From: Candidatus Omnitrophota bacterium
Lineage (GTDB): Bacteria > NPL-UPA2 > BS750m-G34
Direction: 5' to 3'
NCBI GenBank assembly: GCA_030640045.1
Contig: DAOWKF010000045.1
Span: forward strand, 1-6,758
DNA: 6,758 nucleotides
Positions 1-5,671 of this stretch are shown here, in pieces. Both the position numbers and the translations under genes were made by a program. The notes below the pieces were generated by a model. That model was not told where the DNA came from. It was given only the letters and a program-made list of their open reading frames with translations, and made no database searches. Position 1 is the first letter of the stretch. The number at the start of each line of letters is the position of its first letter.

Positions 1-968
1 CGACTATCAGCAGCAAATGAACGAATCCTCAAAATGAAAGAGGCGTAAGTATAGTTCCCCTCTAAATTAAACAATGCAGCTTTTCCTACGTGTGAAGGGC
101 TGCCAGACCGCCAATTAAGCAGGATATCGTTAGGCTTTAGGAGAAAACGTTCTTCCGTTGGTTGTTCAATATAAACGATTTTATGAAGACTTATATGCCC
201 ATCGAGATTAATGTTTGCACCTGTTAAAATTGGCCAGCCGATTTCAGAGTCTGTATTTAAAGCAACGCTTTCCGAAATTCCATAATCAATAGTAGCGATT
301 TCTGAAACTTTTACTAGTTTCCAGTCTGCTGGAATCGACCCCATATACGAAGGCCGATACTTAGCATGTCTGCCTGGAATCCCGCGCGCAAAGAATTCTT
401 CTATAAGTCCTTTTTTAAAAAGTAGCATATGCTCGATAATAGCTTGTGTTTTTTCTATAACCGATTCAACACTATTGAGAACCAATACTATATTTTTCTG
501 CTCTAGTTTTGTCGGTAAATCAAATGGGAAATCCGCAAGTGCTGAAAAATTTAATGAATCCCTAACACTCCCTTGCGTACCTACTTTAACAAATCTCCTA
601 AAACGCCTGCTTGATATCCAATAGTCAAGGTATTCTTCGTCTAAACCTTCTTTTACTTTAAAAGCAACGTACATTGGGCTAAGCAACCCTTGATCAAATT
701 CTTTCAAGCGTGCTATGGAACCGACATTGACCCTTGACGGATTATAAGCAAATTGTCCTTTTTTGATAAGCTTATAATTTGAGAGATCCTTACTAAATAC
801 TTTACGGTCAAATTGTTCTTCTGAAAGAGAAAGCCCCGGTTTGTTCGTAACACTCAAAACTGGGATACCGCTATTTCCACTTATGTTATTACGTTCACTC
901 AACTCAGCAATACATTCTCCGAGCTTAATACGTTTCCATCTTGAAGGTGTCTTATAACTATTTATCAT
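1..968 (-). CDS. hsdS: Type I restriction-modification specificity subunit HsdS (3' end outside window)
   Basis: Specificity subunit of a type I R-M enzyme: it binds the two halves of a bipartite DNA target and docks HsdM (and HsdR). I read an open frame of 322 codons leftward from the ATG at 966-968 to the window edge with no stop. The first target recognition domain covers about residues 1-150 and starts near SRWKRIKLGE. A central conserved helical spacer follows at about 152-197 (LPTKLEQKNIVLVL through GLIEEFF). The second recognition domain begins at about 211 with SIPADWKLVKVSEIA and is cut at residue 322; full-length HsdS is usually about 400 residues. The ATG is the first possible start, because an in-frame stop lies two codons upstream. 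AAGGGA lies 8 bases before it. The start overlaps the hsdM stop by 11 bases, implying translational coupling. By eye the gene is more A/T-rich than hsdM, as is common for exchanged specificity genes. The family call is firm; the target sequence cannot be predicted. Confidence 0.93.
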   Translation of the reverse strand, partial: MINSYKTPSRWKRIKLGECIAELSERNNISGNSGIPVLSVTNKPGLSLSEEQFDRKVFSKDLSNYKLIKKGQFAYNPSRVNVGSIARLKEFDQGLLSPMYVAFKVKEGLDEEYLDYWISSRRFRRFVKVGTQGSVRDSLNFSALADFPFDLPTKLEQKNIVLVLNSVESVIEKTQAIIEHMLLFKKGLIEEFFARGIPGRHAKYRPSYMGSIPADWKLVKVSEIATIDYGISESVALNTDSEIGWPILTGANINLDGHISLHKIVYIEQPTEERFLLKPNDILLNWRSGSPSHVGKAALFNLEGNYTYASFILRIRSFAADS

Positions 969-2478
969 ATCCTAATTCCCTTAAGCATTTATCCATCTTT
1001 TTTTCAGCATGATCACGTTGTGTCTCAAGATCGCGTAGTGTCTTAAGCGCTTTTTTGACATCAATTTTGGGTTCGGATTCAAGAATATCAATGTACCGGC
1101 TAATGTTAAGGTTGTAATCATTCTCCTTGATTTCATCCTGTGAAACCACCCGAGCAAATCTCTTTACATTCTTATATTTGTCGAAAACATTTACGATTTT
1201 TTCTATATCCACGTCGCGAAGTTTATTCTGATTTTTATCTGACTCAAAACACCCGGCTGCATAAACAAATAGCACTTTATTTTTCCTTTCTTTAACTTTA
1301 TTACGGTTAAAAATTAAAATCGTTGCGGGAATGCCTGTGCCATAGAAAAGATTTGGCGCTAACCCTATAACCGCCTCAAAGTAATCCTCGTCTATCAAGG
1401 CCTTTCTGATCTTACCTTCAGACGCACCTCTAAAAAGCACGCCGTGAGGCATGACCACACCAACCATACCCTTATCATTAATCGTAGAGATCATGTGTTG
1501 GATAAAAGCGTAATCTCCCTTTGCTTTTGATGGAATTCCATAGCGAAATCTTCCATAGCCATCATTCTGAGCAGCCTCGATACCCCAATCTCTTAAACTA
1601 AATGGCGGATTAGCTATAACCCTGTCAAAAAGCATGAGCTCGCCTTCCTTAACAAGTTTGGGCGCTCGGAGAGTATCACCCTTTTCAATTCTTGCATCCG
1701 GCAAATTGTGCAGTAGCATATTCATCTTGCATATAGACCAAGTGCCGAGATTTTTTTCCTGGCCGAACAATGAAATATTCCTGGAATTACCCTTTTTCCT
1801 CTCTATATAGTGGGCACATTCGATAAGCATACCGCCTGAACCGCAGGTAGGATCGCAAATGCGCATGCCTTCTTTGGGCTTGAGAAGCTCCACGATCAAC
1901 TGGACAACCTTTCGCGGCGTATAAAACTCTCCACCTTTTTTACCGGCGTCATCGGCGAACTTCTCTATAAGGTATTCATAGGCCCTACCCAACATGTCAG
2001 GCTCTTCGAGGTCTGTATTCTTGAGGCTGATTTTAGAGAAGTGATTCACGAGCCGTGATAGTACAGAGTCGCGGTTCTTTGTGTCGCCGAGCTTATTGGA
2101 GTTAAAATCTATGTCCGCAAGCACACCCTCAAGGATCTGATTCTTATCTTCAAGAGCATGGCACGCTTTGTTGAGCTCATCTCCTATATTTTGTGAAACC
2201 TTGCGTATCTCGGACCAACGAGCGCGCTTCGGTACAAAGAACTGGTGCTCGTCCGGATCCTCCATGGCTATCTTTGTGGCTTCAGCCTGAGAGGTGCCAC
2301 GTTTAAGTTCTCTCTGCACTATTCTTTCCACCTCATCATCGAAAACATCAGACAGACGCTTGAGGAATAAAAATCCGAAGATGTAACTTTTATAGTCGGA
2401 TGAGTCGATTGAACCTCGCAGAATATCTGCTGCACCCCATAGATAATTATTGAGCTCGCCATTTGTTAGCTTTGACAT
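958..2478 (-). CDS. hsdM: Type I restriction-modification DNA methyltransferase subunit HsdM
   Basis: N6-adenine DNA methyltransferase subunit using S-adenosylmethionine; it works in the cytoplasm in complex with HsdS. The 506-residue product has the full family layout. The N-terminal HsdM helical domain is at about residues 8-150 (NYLWGAADILRGSID, then FLFLKRLSDVFDDE). The family signature GGEFYTPRKVV is at 182-192. The SAM-binding motif I DPTCGSGGML is at 209-218 and the catalytic NPPF motif at 290-293. NISRYID is at about 458-464, and a C-terminal charged, probably coiled-coil helix at about 470-500 is the usual contact with HsdS. Both catalytic motifs are intact, so the enzyme should be active. 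GGGAGG lies 6 bases before the ATG. It starts 11 bases after the small HsdS-like gene and overlaps hsdS, so the three form one operon. No hsdR is visible; it may lie left of the window. Confidence 0.96.
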   Translation of the reverse strand: MSKLTNGELNNYLWGAADILRGSIDSSDYKSYIFGFLFLKRLSDVFDDEVERIVQRELKRGTSQAEATKIAMEDPDEHQFFVPKRARWSEIRKVSQNIGDELNKACHALEDKNQILEGVLADIDFNSNKLGDTKNRDSVLSRLVNHFSKISLKNTDLEEPDMLGRAYEYLIEKFADDAGKKGGEFYTPRKVVQLIVELLKPKEGMRICDPTCGSGGMLIECAHYIERKKGNSRNISLFGQEKNLGTWSICKMNMLLHNLPDARIEKGDTLRAPKLVKEGELMLFDRVIANPPFSLRDWGIEAAQNDGYGRFRYGIPSKAKGDYAFIQHMISTINDKGMVGVVMPHGVLFRGASEGKIRKALIDEDYFEAVIGLAPNLFYGTGIPATILIFNRNKVKERKNKVLFVYAAGCFESDKNQNKLRDVDIEKIVNVFDKYKNVKRFARVVSQDEIKENDYNLNISRYIDILESEPKIDVKKALKTLRDLETQRDHAEKKMDKCLRELGYDK

Positions 2479-2489
2479 TTTTATCCTCC

Positions 2490-3080
2490 CTATTTCTTTA
2501 TTAGCTCTTCGATAATGCGTTCAGTAATTTTTTTTCTTGTGACTGCAGCGCCCAAACTTAATCTATACTGTTCAACAGAAGACGTTGTTAAGTCTATTAT
2601 CTGTTTCTGTAAATTGATCGGCAAAACAGGAACTTCAAGCTCTTCTACGTTTGAAACTGTAAGCACGAGGCGCGTATCAGCGGAGGTTGCTCTCTTAAGA
2701 ATTTTCCTTTGGCCTTCCTTTATATTCAGATATATAGCCAAAAATTCTGGTAATACTAACTCGCCTAGGCGTATGGCTATTAAGTTTGATGTTATTAGAG
2801 CCTTGCCAATGTCCTCGGTAATAACAGCGGCTTTCAATAAGCTACCTCTGCAGGTAACAACGACATCTTTCGGATATATTAAATATCTAGATAAGTTCTT
2901 AAATTCCCCGGGCATTAACCGCCGATACGTATCAGGTCTAATAGTTCCTTCGGCTACATCCTTAATGTTTACCAAGGGAAGGCCATCCGCGCGCTCCTCC
3001 ATTTTCTCTGTGCTATATAATGGTACGCCTGAAAATATCTCTTTCGATAATAGTTTTAAAGGCTTCGTTCTTTCTGGCAT
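2490..3080 (-). CDS. Half-size HsdS-like protein with a single target recognition domain
   Basis: About 196 residues from the preferred ATG at 3080; the first possible ATG at 3101 gives 203. The protein looks like one half of HsdS: one recognition-domain fold plus one helical spacer. Using the 203-residue numbering, family-like segments are GLPLVNIKDVAEG (40-52), YPKDVVVTCRGSLLKAAV (76-93), ITSNLIAIRL (103-112), the VSNVEELEVPVLPINLQKQI stretch (149-168), and a charged C-terminal helix to residue 203. I prefer 3080 because AGAGG sits 8 bases before it, while the ATG at 3101 coincides with the predicted transcription start and has no upstream ribosome binding site. The gene ends cleanly 11 bases before hsdM and has its own promoter, so it looks like a maintained gene and not a decayed fragment. 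Single-domain S proteins can dimerise to recognise symmetric sites in some type I-like enzymes. Here a normal two-domain HsdS is also present, so its role (alternative specificity, regulation or assembly) is unknown. Confidence 0.82.
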   Translation of the reverse strand: MPERTKPLKLLSKEIFSGVPLYSTEKMEERADGLPLVNIKDVAEGTIRPDTYRRLMPGEFKNLSRYLIYPKDVVVTCRGSLLKAAVITEDIGKALITSNLIAIRLGELVLPEFLAIYLNIKEGQRKILKRATSADTRLVLTVSNVEELEVPVLPINLQKQIIDLTTSSVEQYRLSLGAAVTRKKITERIIEELIKK

Positions 3081-3093
3081 ATATCTATCCTCT
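3080..3093 (-). promoter_or_regulatory. Ribosome binding site that favours the second ATG of the half-S gene
   Basis: On the minus strand AGAGG is followed by 8 bases (ATAGATAT) and then the ATG at 3080. The ATG at 3101 has no purine-rich sequence before it and lies at the predicted transcript 5' end. A conventional start therefore gives a leader of about 21 bases and a product beginning MPERTKPL. A leaderless start at 3101 remains possible. Confidence 0.6.
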
Positions 3094-3100
3094 TTAACCA

Positions 3101-3136
3101 TGCAGAAAGTATATCACACGGCAATAATTTTGTCAA
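3101..3136 (-). promoter_or_regulatory. Sigma70-type promoter of the R-M operon
   Basis: On the minus strand there is a perfect -35 box TTGACA (3136-3131), a 17-base spacer, and a -10 box TATACT (3113-3108) that matches the consensus at five of six positions. The predicted transcription start falls at about 3101, on the A of the first ATG of the small HsdS-like frame. Upstream of the -35 box the DNA is strongly A/T-rich (3138-3170), like an UP element. It would drive the half-S, hsdM and hsdS genes as one transcript. No other strong leftward promoter was seen between these genes. Seen in sequence; activity is inferred. Confidence 0.8.
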
Positions 3137-3168
3137 GTAAAAAATAATAAATTTCTTATGTAATAAAT

Positions 3169-3189
3169 TTTAGTGTGCTTGACACTAAA
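3169..3189. repeat. Perfect 8-bp inverted repeat in the divergent promoter region (possible operator)
   Basis: The arms TTTAGTGT (3169-3176) and ACACTAAA (3182-3189) are exact reverse complements separated by 5 bases. The right part contains TTGACA (3179-3184), a candidate -35 box for the rightward genes, so a dimeric regulator bound here would cover that promoter. It lies between the divergent R-M and recombinase operons and is not followed by a T-run, so an operator is more likely than a terminator. The bound protein is unknown. Confidence 0.45.
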
Positions 3190-3207
3190 TAATTCCTACC
3201 GTAAAAC
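3179..3207 (+). promoter_or_regulatory. Candidate promoter for the DUF2924-recombinase operon
   Basis: TTGACA at 3179-3184, a 17-base spacer and TAAAAC at 3202-3207 (four of six to TATAAT). It points at the DUF2924 gene about 70 bases downstream and overlaps the inverted repeat. The -35 box is perfect but the -10 box is weak, as would suit a regulated promoter. Confidence 0.35.
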
Positions 3208-3227
3208 ATGCTCATCTTTAATATCAC

Positions 3228-3257
3228 TTGCTATCCAAAGAAACCTATGGCTATATA
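3228..3257 (+). promoter_or_regulatory. Alternative weak promoter for the DUF2924-recombinase operon
   Basis: TTGCTA at 3228-3233 and TATATA at 3252-3257 with an 18-base spacer, each four of six to consensus. The start would be close to 3264, leaving a leader of about 17 bases that consists largely of the ribosome binding site. It is weaker on sequence grounds than a typical promoter and is listed only as an alternative to the one at 3179-3207. Confidence 0.2.
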
Positions 3258-3280
3258 TGTACTAAGGAAAGGAGGCTAAA

Positions 3281-3721
3281 ATGAGCGAGATAATGGCCCT
3301 TAAAAACGCGCCTGTTGAAGAGCTTCTCAGGCGATATAAAGAGCTTTATGGAGAGGATTCTTCTGGAAACCATAGGCTCTATCTTTGGCGCAAAGTCGCT
3401 TACAGGCTACAAGAGCGCGAGCAAGGCAGCCTATCAGCCAAAGCCAAGGGCCGGCTTAAGGCACTTATTGAAGAGTATGATCCTATCAATAATAAAGCCC
3501 TTAGGCCGGATAAGCCAGCTCCGTGTCAATCTACCCCTAAGGATAAGCGACTACCTATTCCGGGGACCGTAATCACTAAAAAATATAAGGACGTTAAGCA
3601 CCGGGTAAAGGTGCTTGAAAATGGTTTTGAGTATAACGGAAAGATTTATAAAACGCTATCCGCCATTGCTAAGGAAGTCACTGGAGCGCATTGGAATGGA
3701 TACTTATTCTTTAATCTGTAG
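3281..3721 (+). CDS. DUF2924 domain-containing protein with RAMA-like C-terminus
   Basis: A 146-residue protein of the DUF2924 family (function not established), commonly found directly upstream of a serine recombinase, as here. The N-terminal part, about residues 8-65, is helical and charged, with LLRRYKELYGE (15-25) and LWRKVAYRLQER (35-46). A basic, proline-containing linker follows. The C-terminal part, about 93-146, reads IPGTVITKKYKD, then VLENGFEYNGKIYKTLSAIA, then KEVTGAHWNGYLFFNL. This 'basic segment, G-x-x-Y-x-S/T-L-S-A-x-A-x-x-V-T-G, then WNG and an aromatic end' pattern resembles the RAMA domain, proposed to recognise modified DNA. The ATG has a strong GGAAAGGAGG 5 bases upstream, so I prefer it to the internal ATG at 3293. 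Its stop lies within the recombinase's ribosome binding site, implying coupled translation. A DNA-binding helper or directionality role is plausible but unproven. Confidence 0.85.
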   Translation: MSEIMALKNAPVEELLRRYKELYGEDSSGNHRLYLWRKVAYRLQEREQGSLSAKAKGRLKALIEEYDPINNKALRPDKPAPCQSTPKDKRLPIPGTVITKKYKDVKHRVKVLENGFEYNGKIYKTLSAIAKEVTGAHWNGYLFFNL

Positions 3722-3729
3722 GAGGTCTG

Positions 3730-5325
3730 ATGGAAAAACAAGAAAAGAAAAAGATTAACTGCGCAATATATACGCGTGTTTCGACTACTGAAGGACTGAA
3801 ACAGGAATTTACTTCGCTGGATAACCAGCGCGAATCTGCTGAGAGCTACATTCAAAGCCAAAAGACGGAAGGCTGGGTAGCGCTAGCTGAGCGCTACGAT
3901 GATCCAGGTTATACGGGAGCGAATACTGAGCGACCTGCCCTGCAAAAGCTCATGGCTGACATTAGAAAAGGCGGTATTAATTGTGTAGTGATTTATAAGG
4001 TAGATCGATTATCGCGCTCGCTTCTTGATTTTACTCAACTCTTAGAGTTCTTTGAACAGAACAACGTGACATTTGTATCGGTGACACAAGCCTTTAATAC
4101 CAATACTTCGATGGGGCGCCTTACCTTGAATATACTTCTCTCCTTCGCCCAATTCGAACGCGAAATCATAAGCGAGCGGACACGAGACAAGATGGCTGCT
4201 TCCAAAAAGAAAGGCAAATGGGTCGGTGGTAGGCCGCCTTTAGGCTATGATATTGACAAAATAAACCGAAAACTTGTCGTAAACCTAAAAGAAGCCGAGA
4301 TTGTAAAAGAGATATTCAATCTCTACCTTGAAAAACGATCCCTCCTTTCAGTAGCAATAGCGCTTAATGAAAAAAATCGCCTGACAAAGAGCTACGCAAC
4401 GCTGGAAGGTAGTAAATCCGGCGGTGTAAAGTTTAAAAGCACAAGCATCCAATCGATAGTTAAAAACCCATTCTATGTAGGTAAAGTCCATCATGCTGGA
4501 GTGCTTTATCAAGGGGAGCAAGAACGCATAATTCCCGACGAGATATTTCAAAAGTCTCAAGAAATACTGGCCAATAACCGTCGGGAGCGCAAGGTAGCTG
4601 GCGTAGTAACAAACGTTGGCTTGCTGAATAGCATCCTGCGCTGTAAGGCTTGCGACAGCGCCATGTATTACACCTATAGCAAGAAAGGCGCCAATAAATA
4701 CCACTACTACATTTGTATGAACGCCCAGAAGCGTGGCTATAAGAGCTGCCCTACGCGCCTTATTTCCGCTCAAGTGATTGAGCACAAGTTCATGGAATTC
4801 TTAAGAACCATATCAAAAGATTCGAGGATTGAAGCCAATAAATGGGAAGCTCTAACCGTAGAAGAAAGCATACCAATCCTTAAATCGATCGCCAAGGTCA
4901 CACATTATGACGCGATTAATGGGCTCCTCGAGATAGTGCTCCATAATAGCGATAAAAGCCATCAATTCGCGCTAAAGCTGGCCGAACTAAAACACATACC
5001 CTATCATCGCCAACAGGCCGAGATAAACAAAGAGCCGCTTATACGCCAAAACCTGATCCTGGCTCATCAAATAAACCAAGTTGCACGCGAAAGAAAGTGC
5101 CCCTTGAAAGAAATCGCCGGATGGATTGGCATAAGCCCAGCGCGGATCTGCCACATCACGAATATGCTTCGCATATCGCCACAAATCCAGGAAGAAATAC
5201 TCCTCTCTGATAGCAAGGCGCTTTCCAGCATACCCGAATACAAACTACGCGATGTAAGCATAGAATTAGACTGGAATAAACAGCGAGATATCTGGAATAA
5301 TCTCCTTAAATCCCAGCGAAAATAG
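3730..5325 (+). CDS. Serine recombinase (resolvase/invertase superfamily, large type)
   Basis: Site-specific DNA recombinase of 531 residues. It cuts and rejoins DNA through a serine-phosphodiester intermediate and is probably the integrase of the surrounding element. The catalytic resolvase domain covers about residues 9-155: IYTRVST holds the nucleophile Ser18 and Arg16, YDDPGYTGANTERP is at 56-69, VDRLSRS is at 91-97 with the conserved arginines, and FEREIISERTRD is at 142-153. The Recombinase domain runs about 165-280 (GKWVGGRPPLGYDID, then IVKNPFYVG). A zinc-ribbon with C305, C308, C329 and C340 follows. The C-terminal region has a helix-turn-helix-like stretch at about 457-480 (PLKEIAGWIGISPARICHI). 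All key residues are present. AGGAGG lies 4 bases before the ATG and overlaps the DUF2924 stop. It is longer than small resolvases (about 200 residues) and in the range of large serine recombinases. Transposase, invertase and integrase roles cannot be told apart from sequence alone. Confidence 0.94.
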   Translation: MEKQEKKKINCAIYTRVSTTEGLKQEFTSLDNQRESAESYIQSQKTEGWVALAERYDDPGYTGANTERPALQKLMADIRKGGINCVVIYKVDRLSRSLLDFTQLLEFFEQNNVTFVSVTQAFNTNTSMGRLTLNILLSFAQFEREIISERTRDKMAASKKKGKWVGGRPPLGYDIDKINRKLVVNLKEAEIVKEIFNLYLEKRSLLSVAIALNEKNRLTKSYATLEGSKSGGVKFKSTSIQSIVKNPFYVGKVHHAGVLYQGEQERIIPDEIFQKSQEILANNRRERKVAGVVTNVGLLNSILRCKACDSAMYYTYSKKGANKYHYYICMNAQKRGYKSCPTRLISAQVIEHKFMEFLRTISKDSRIEANKWEALTVEESIPILKSIAKVTHYDAINGLLEIVLHNSDKSHQFALKLAELKHIPYHRQQAEINKEPLIRQNLILAHQINQVARERKCPLKEIAGWIGISPARICHITNMLRISPQIQEEILLSDSKALSSIPEYKLRDVSIELDWNKQRDIWNNLLKSQRK

Positions 5326-5337
5326 TCCACGACCATA

Positions 5338-5389
5338 CCATTTACTAGAGATAAATCCAGCCAAATATCTGCCAATTCCTAGTAAATGG
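5338..5389. repeat. Inverted repeat next to the recombinase stop (candidate attachment or recombinase-binding site)
   Basis: CCATTTACTAG (5338-5348) and its exact reverse complement CTAGTAAATGG (5379-5389) flank a 30-base spacer. With a 2-base gap the symmetry extends outward, because CACGA also occurs on both sides. The left arm starts 12 bases after the recombinase stop. Attachment sites of large serine recombinases are often about 50 bp, partly symmetric and close to the recombinase gene, so the size and place fit. A third copy of the arm, CCATTTACTA, lies at 5431-5440. Confidence 0.5.
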
Positions 5390-5488
5390 CTATCGTGCCA
5401 GCCCTAGACTGCCATATTATCACCTAAAAACCATTTACTACACGAGCCAAAATATAAGCCGAATCAGAGATAAATCACGCTATTTTGG
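5347..5488. repeat. Second set of direct and inverted repeats overlapping the first
   Basis: AGAGATAAATC occurs exactly at 5347-5357 and 5466-5476. An imperfect direct repeat pairs 5358-5378 (AGCCAAATAT...GCCAATTC) with 5444-5465 (AGCCAAAATAT...GCCGAATC). CCAAAATA (5447-5454) has its reverse complement TATTTTGG at 5481-5488 with a 26-base spacer. Together with CCATTTACTA at 5431-5440, this looks like a diverged and rearranged copy of the unit at 5338-5389. The number and spacing do not fit CRISPR; multiple binding sites for the recombinase or the DUF2924 protein are one explanation. Confidence 0.5.
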
Positions 5489-5639
5489 AAATTATCTGGC
5501 CTGTTTTGAGAAAATTTTAAATGCCAAAAGAGAAAGGTGTTTAAAACTAGTGGGCTCGTCGGAAAACAATGCCCTAAGTCTTTGAAACGTAAAGACAAAG
5601 AAAAAGCCCTGATCAGGTTAACTAATCAAAGCTTTATGC

Positions 5640-5671
5640 CTCTCTCTTCTCGAAAGGAGAGAGAACTTTTT
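5640..5671 (+). terminator. Candidate rho-independent terminator facing the tRNA gene
   Basis: CTCTCTC (5640-5646) pairs with GAGAGAG (5657-5663). A T-G pair and a T-A pair extend the stem to 9 bp around the 6-base loop CTCGAA. Three bases later comes a run of five T (5667-5671). Read on the plus strand this is a plausible terminator for the recombinase transcript and would protect the tRNA and gyrA genes from antisense transcription. On the minus strand the hairpin also follows the tRNA 3' end directly but has no T-run after it, so it could instead help end or process the tRNA transcript. Confidence 0.4.

Larger units (their letters stand above)
1..5640. mobile_element. Probable integrated genetic element carrying a type I R-M system (right part; ends not resolved)
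   Basis: A large serine recombinase with its DUF2924 partner sits beside a type I R-M operon, all located between repeat-rich DNA and a chromosomal gyrA-pilZ-tRNA block. This is the usual content of a genomic island or defence island. The right boundary is probably between 5338 and 5670; the left boundary is outside the window, and no matching second attachment copy is visible. The R-M genes may predate the element, or the recombinase may have arrived alone, so this is an inference. Confidence 0.35.
5326..5670. other. Non-coding, repeat-rich stretch between recombinase and tRNA-Glu
   Basis: 345 bases with no credible gene on either strand. The left half (5338-5488) holds a cluster of short direct and inverted repeats, listed separately. 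The right half holds a 10-bp perfect palindrome CCTGATCAGG (5608-5617), a weak hairpin GTCTTT/AAAGAC (5578-5596) and a stronger hairpin ending at 5663. The change from accessory to chromosomal DNA must lie here or at the tRNA 3' end. Confidence 0.6.

Noticed and set aside
1..3080. Specificity switching by inversion between the two HsdS-type genes
   Set aside because: I saw no shared long DNA stretch between the half-S gene and hsdS that could serve as inversion repeats, and both point the same way. Other switching partners could still lie left of the window.
2515..3147. A 210-codon plus-strand open frame opposite the half-S gene
   Set aside because: The minus-strand frame has HsdS family features, a promoter, a ribosome binding site and operon spacing. 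The plus-strand frame shows no recognisable domain and reads like antisense sequence.
4348..4785. A 145-codon minus-strand open frame inside the recombinase gene
   Set aside because: It lies wholly opposite the zinc-ribbon and Recombinase domain coding sequence, whose plus-strand motifs are clear. Its apparent hydrophobicity comes from reading charged plus-strand codons in antisense.
5067..5375. A 102-codon minus-strand open frame crossing the recombinase end and the inverted repeat
   Set aside because: It is antisense to the recombinase C-terminus and has no recognisable domain or good ribosome binding site.
5338..5488. Possible CRISPR array in the repeat cluster
   Set aside because: Repeat units are short (8-22 bases), differ in order and orientation, and are not separated by uniform spacers. 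No cas genes are present.
5578..5617. Hairpin GTCTTT/AAAGAC and palindrome CCTGATCAGG as a terminator or operator
   Set aside because: The hairpin is only 6 bp with no T-run on either strand, and the palindrome is short with no gene start nearby. Both are within what chance would give.
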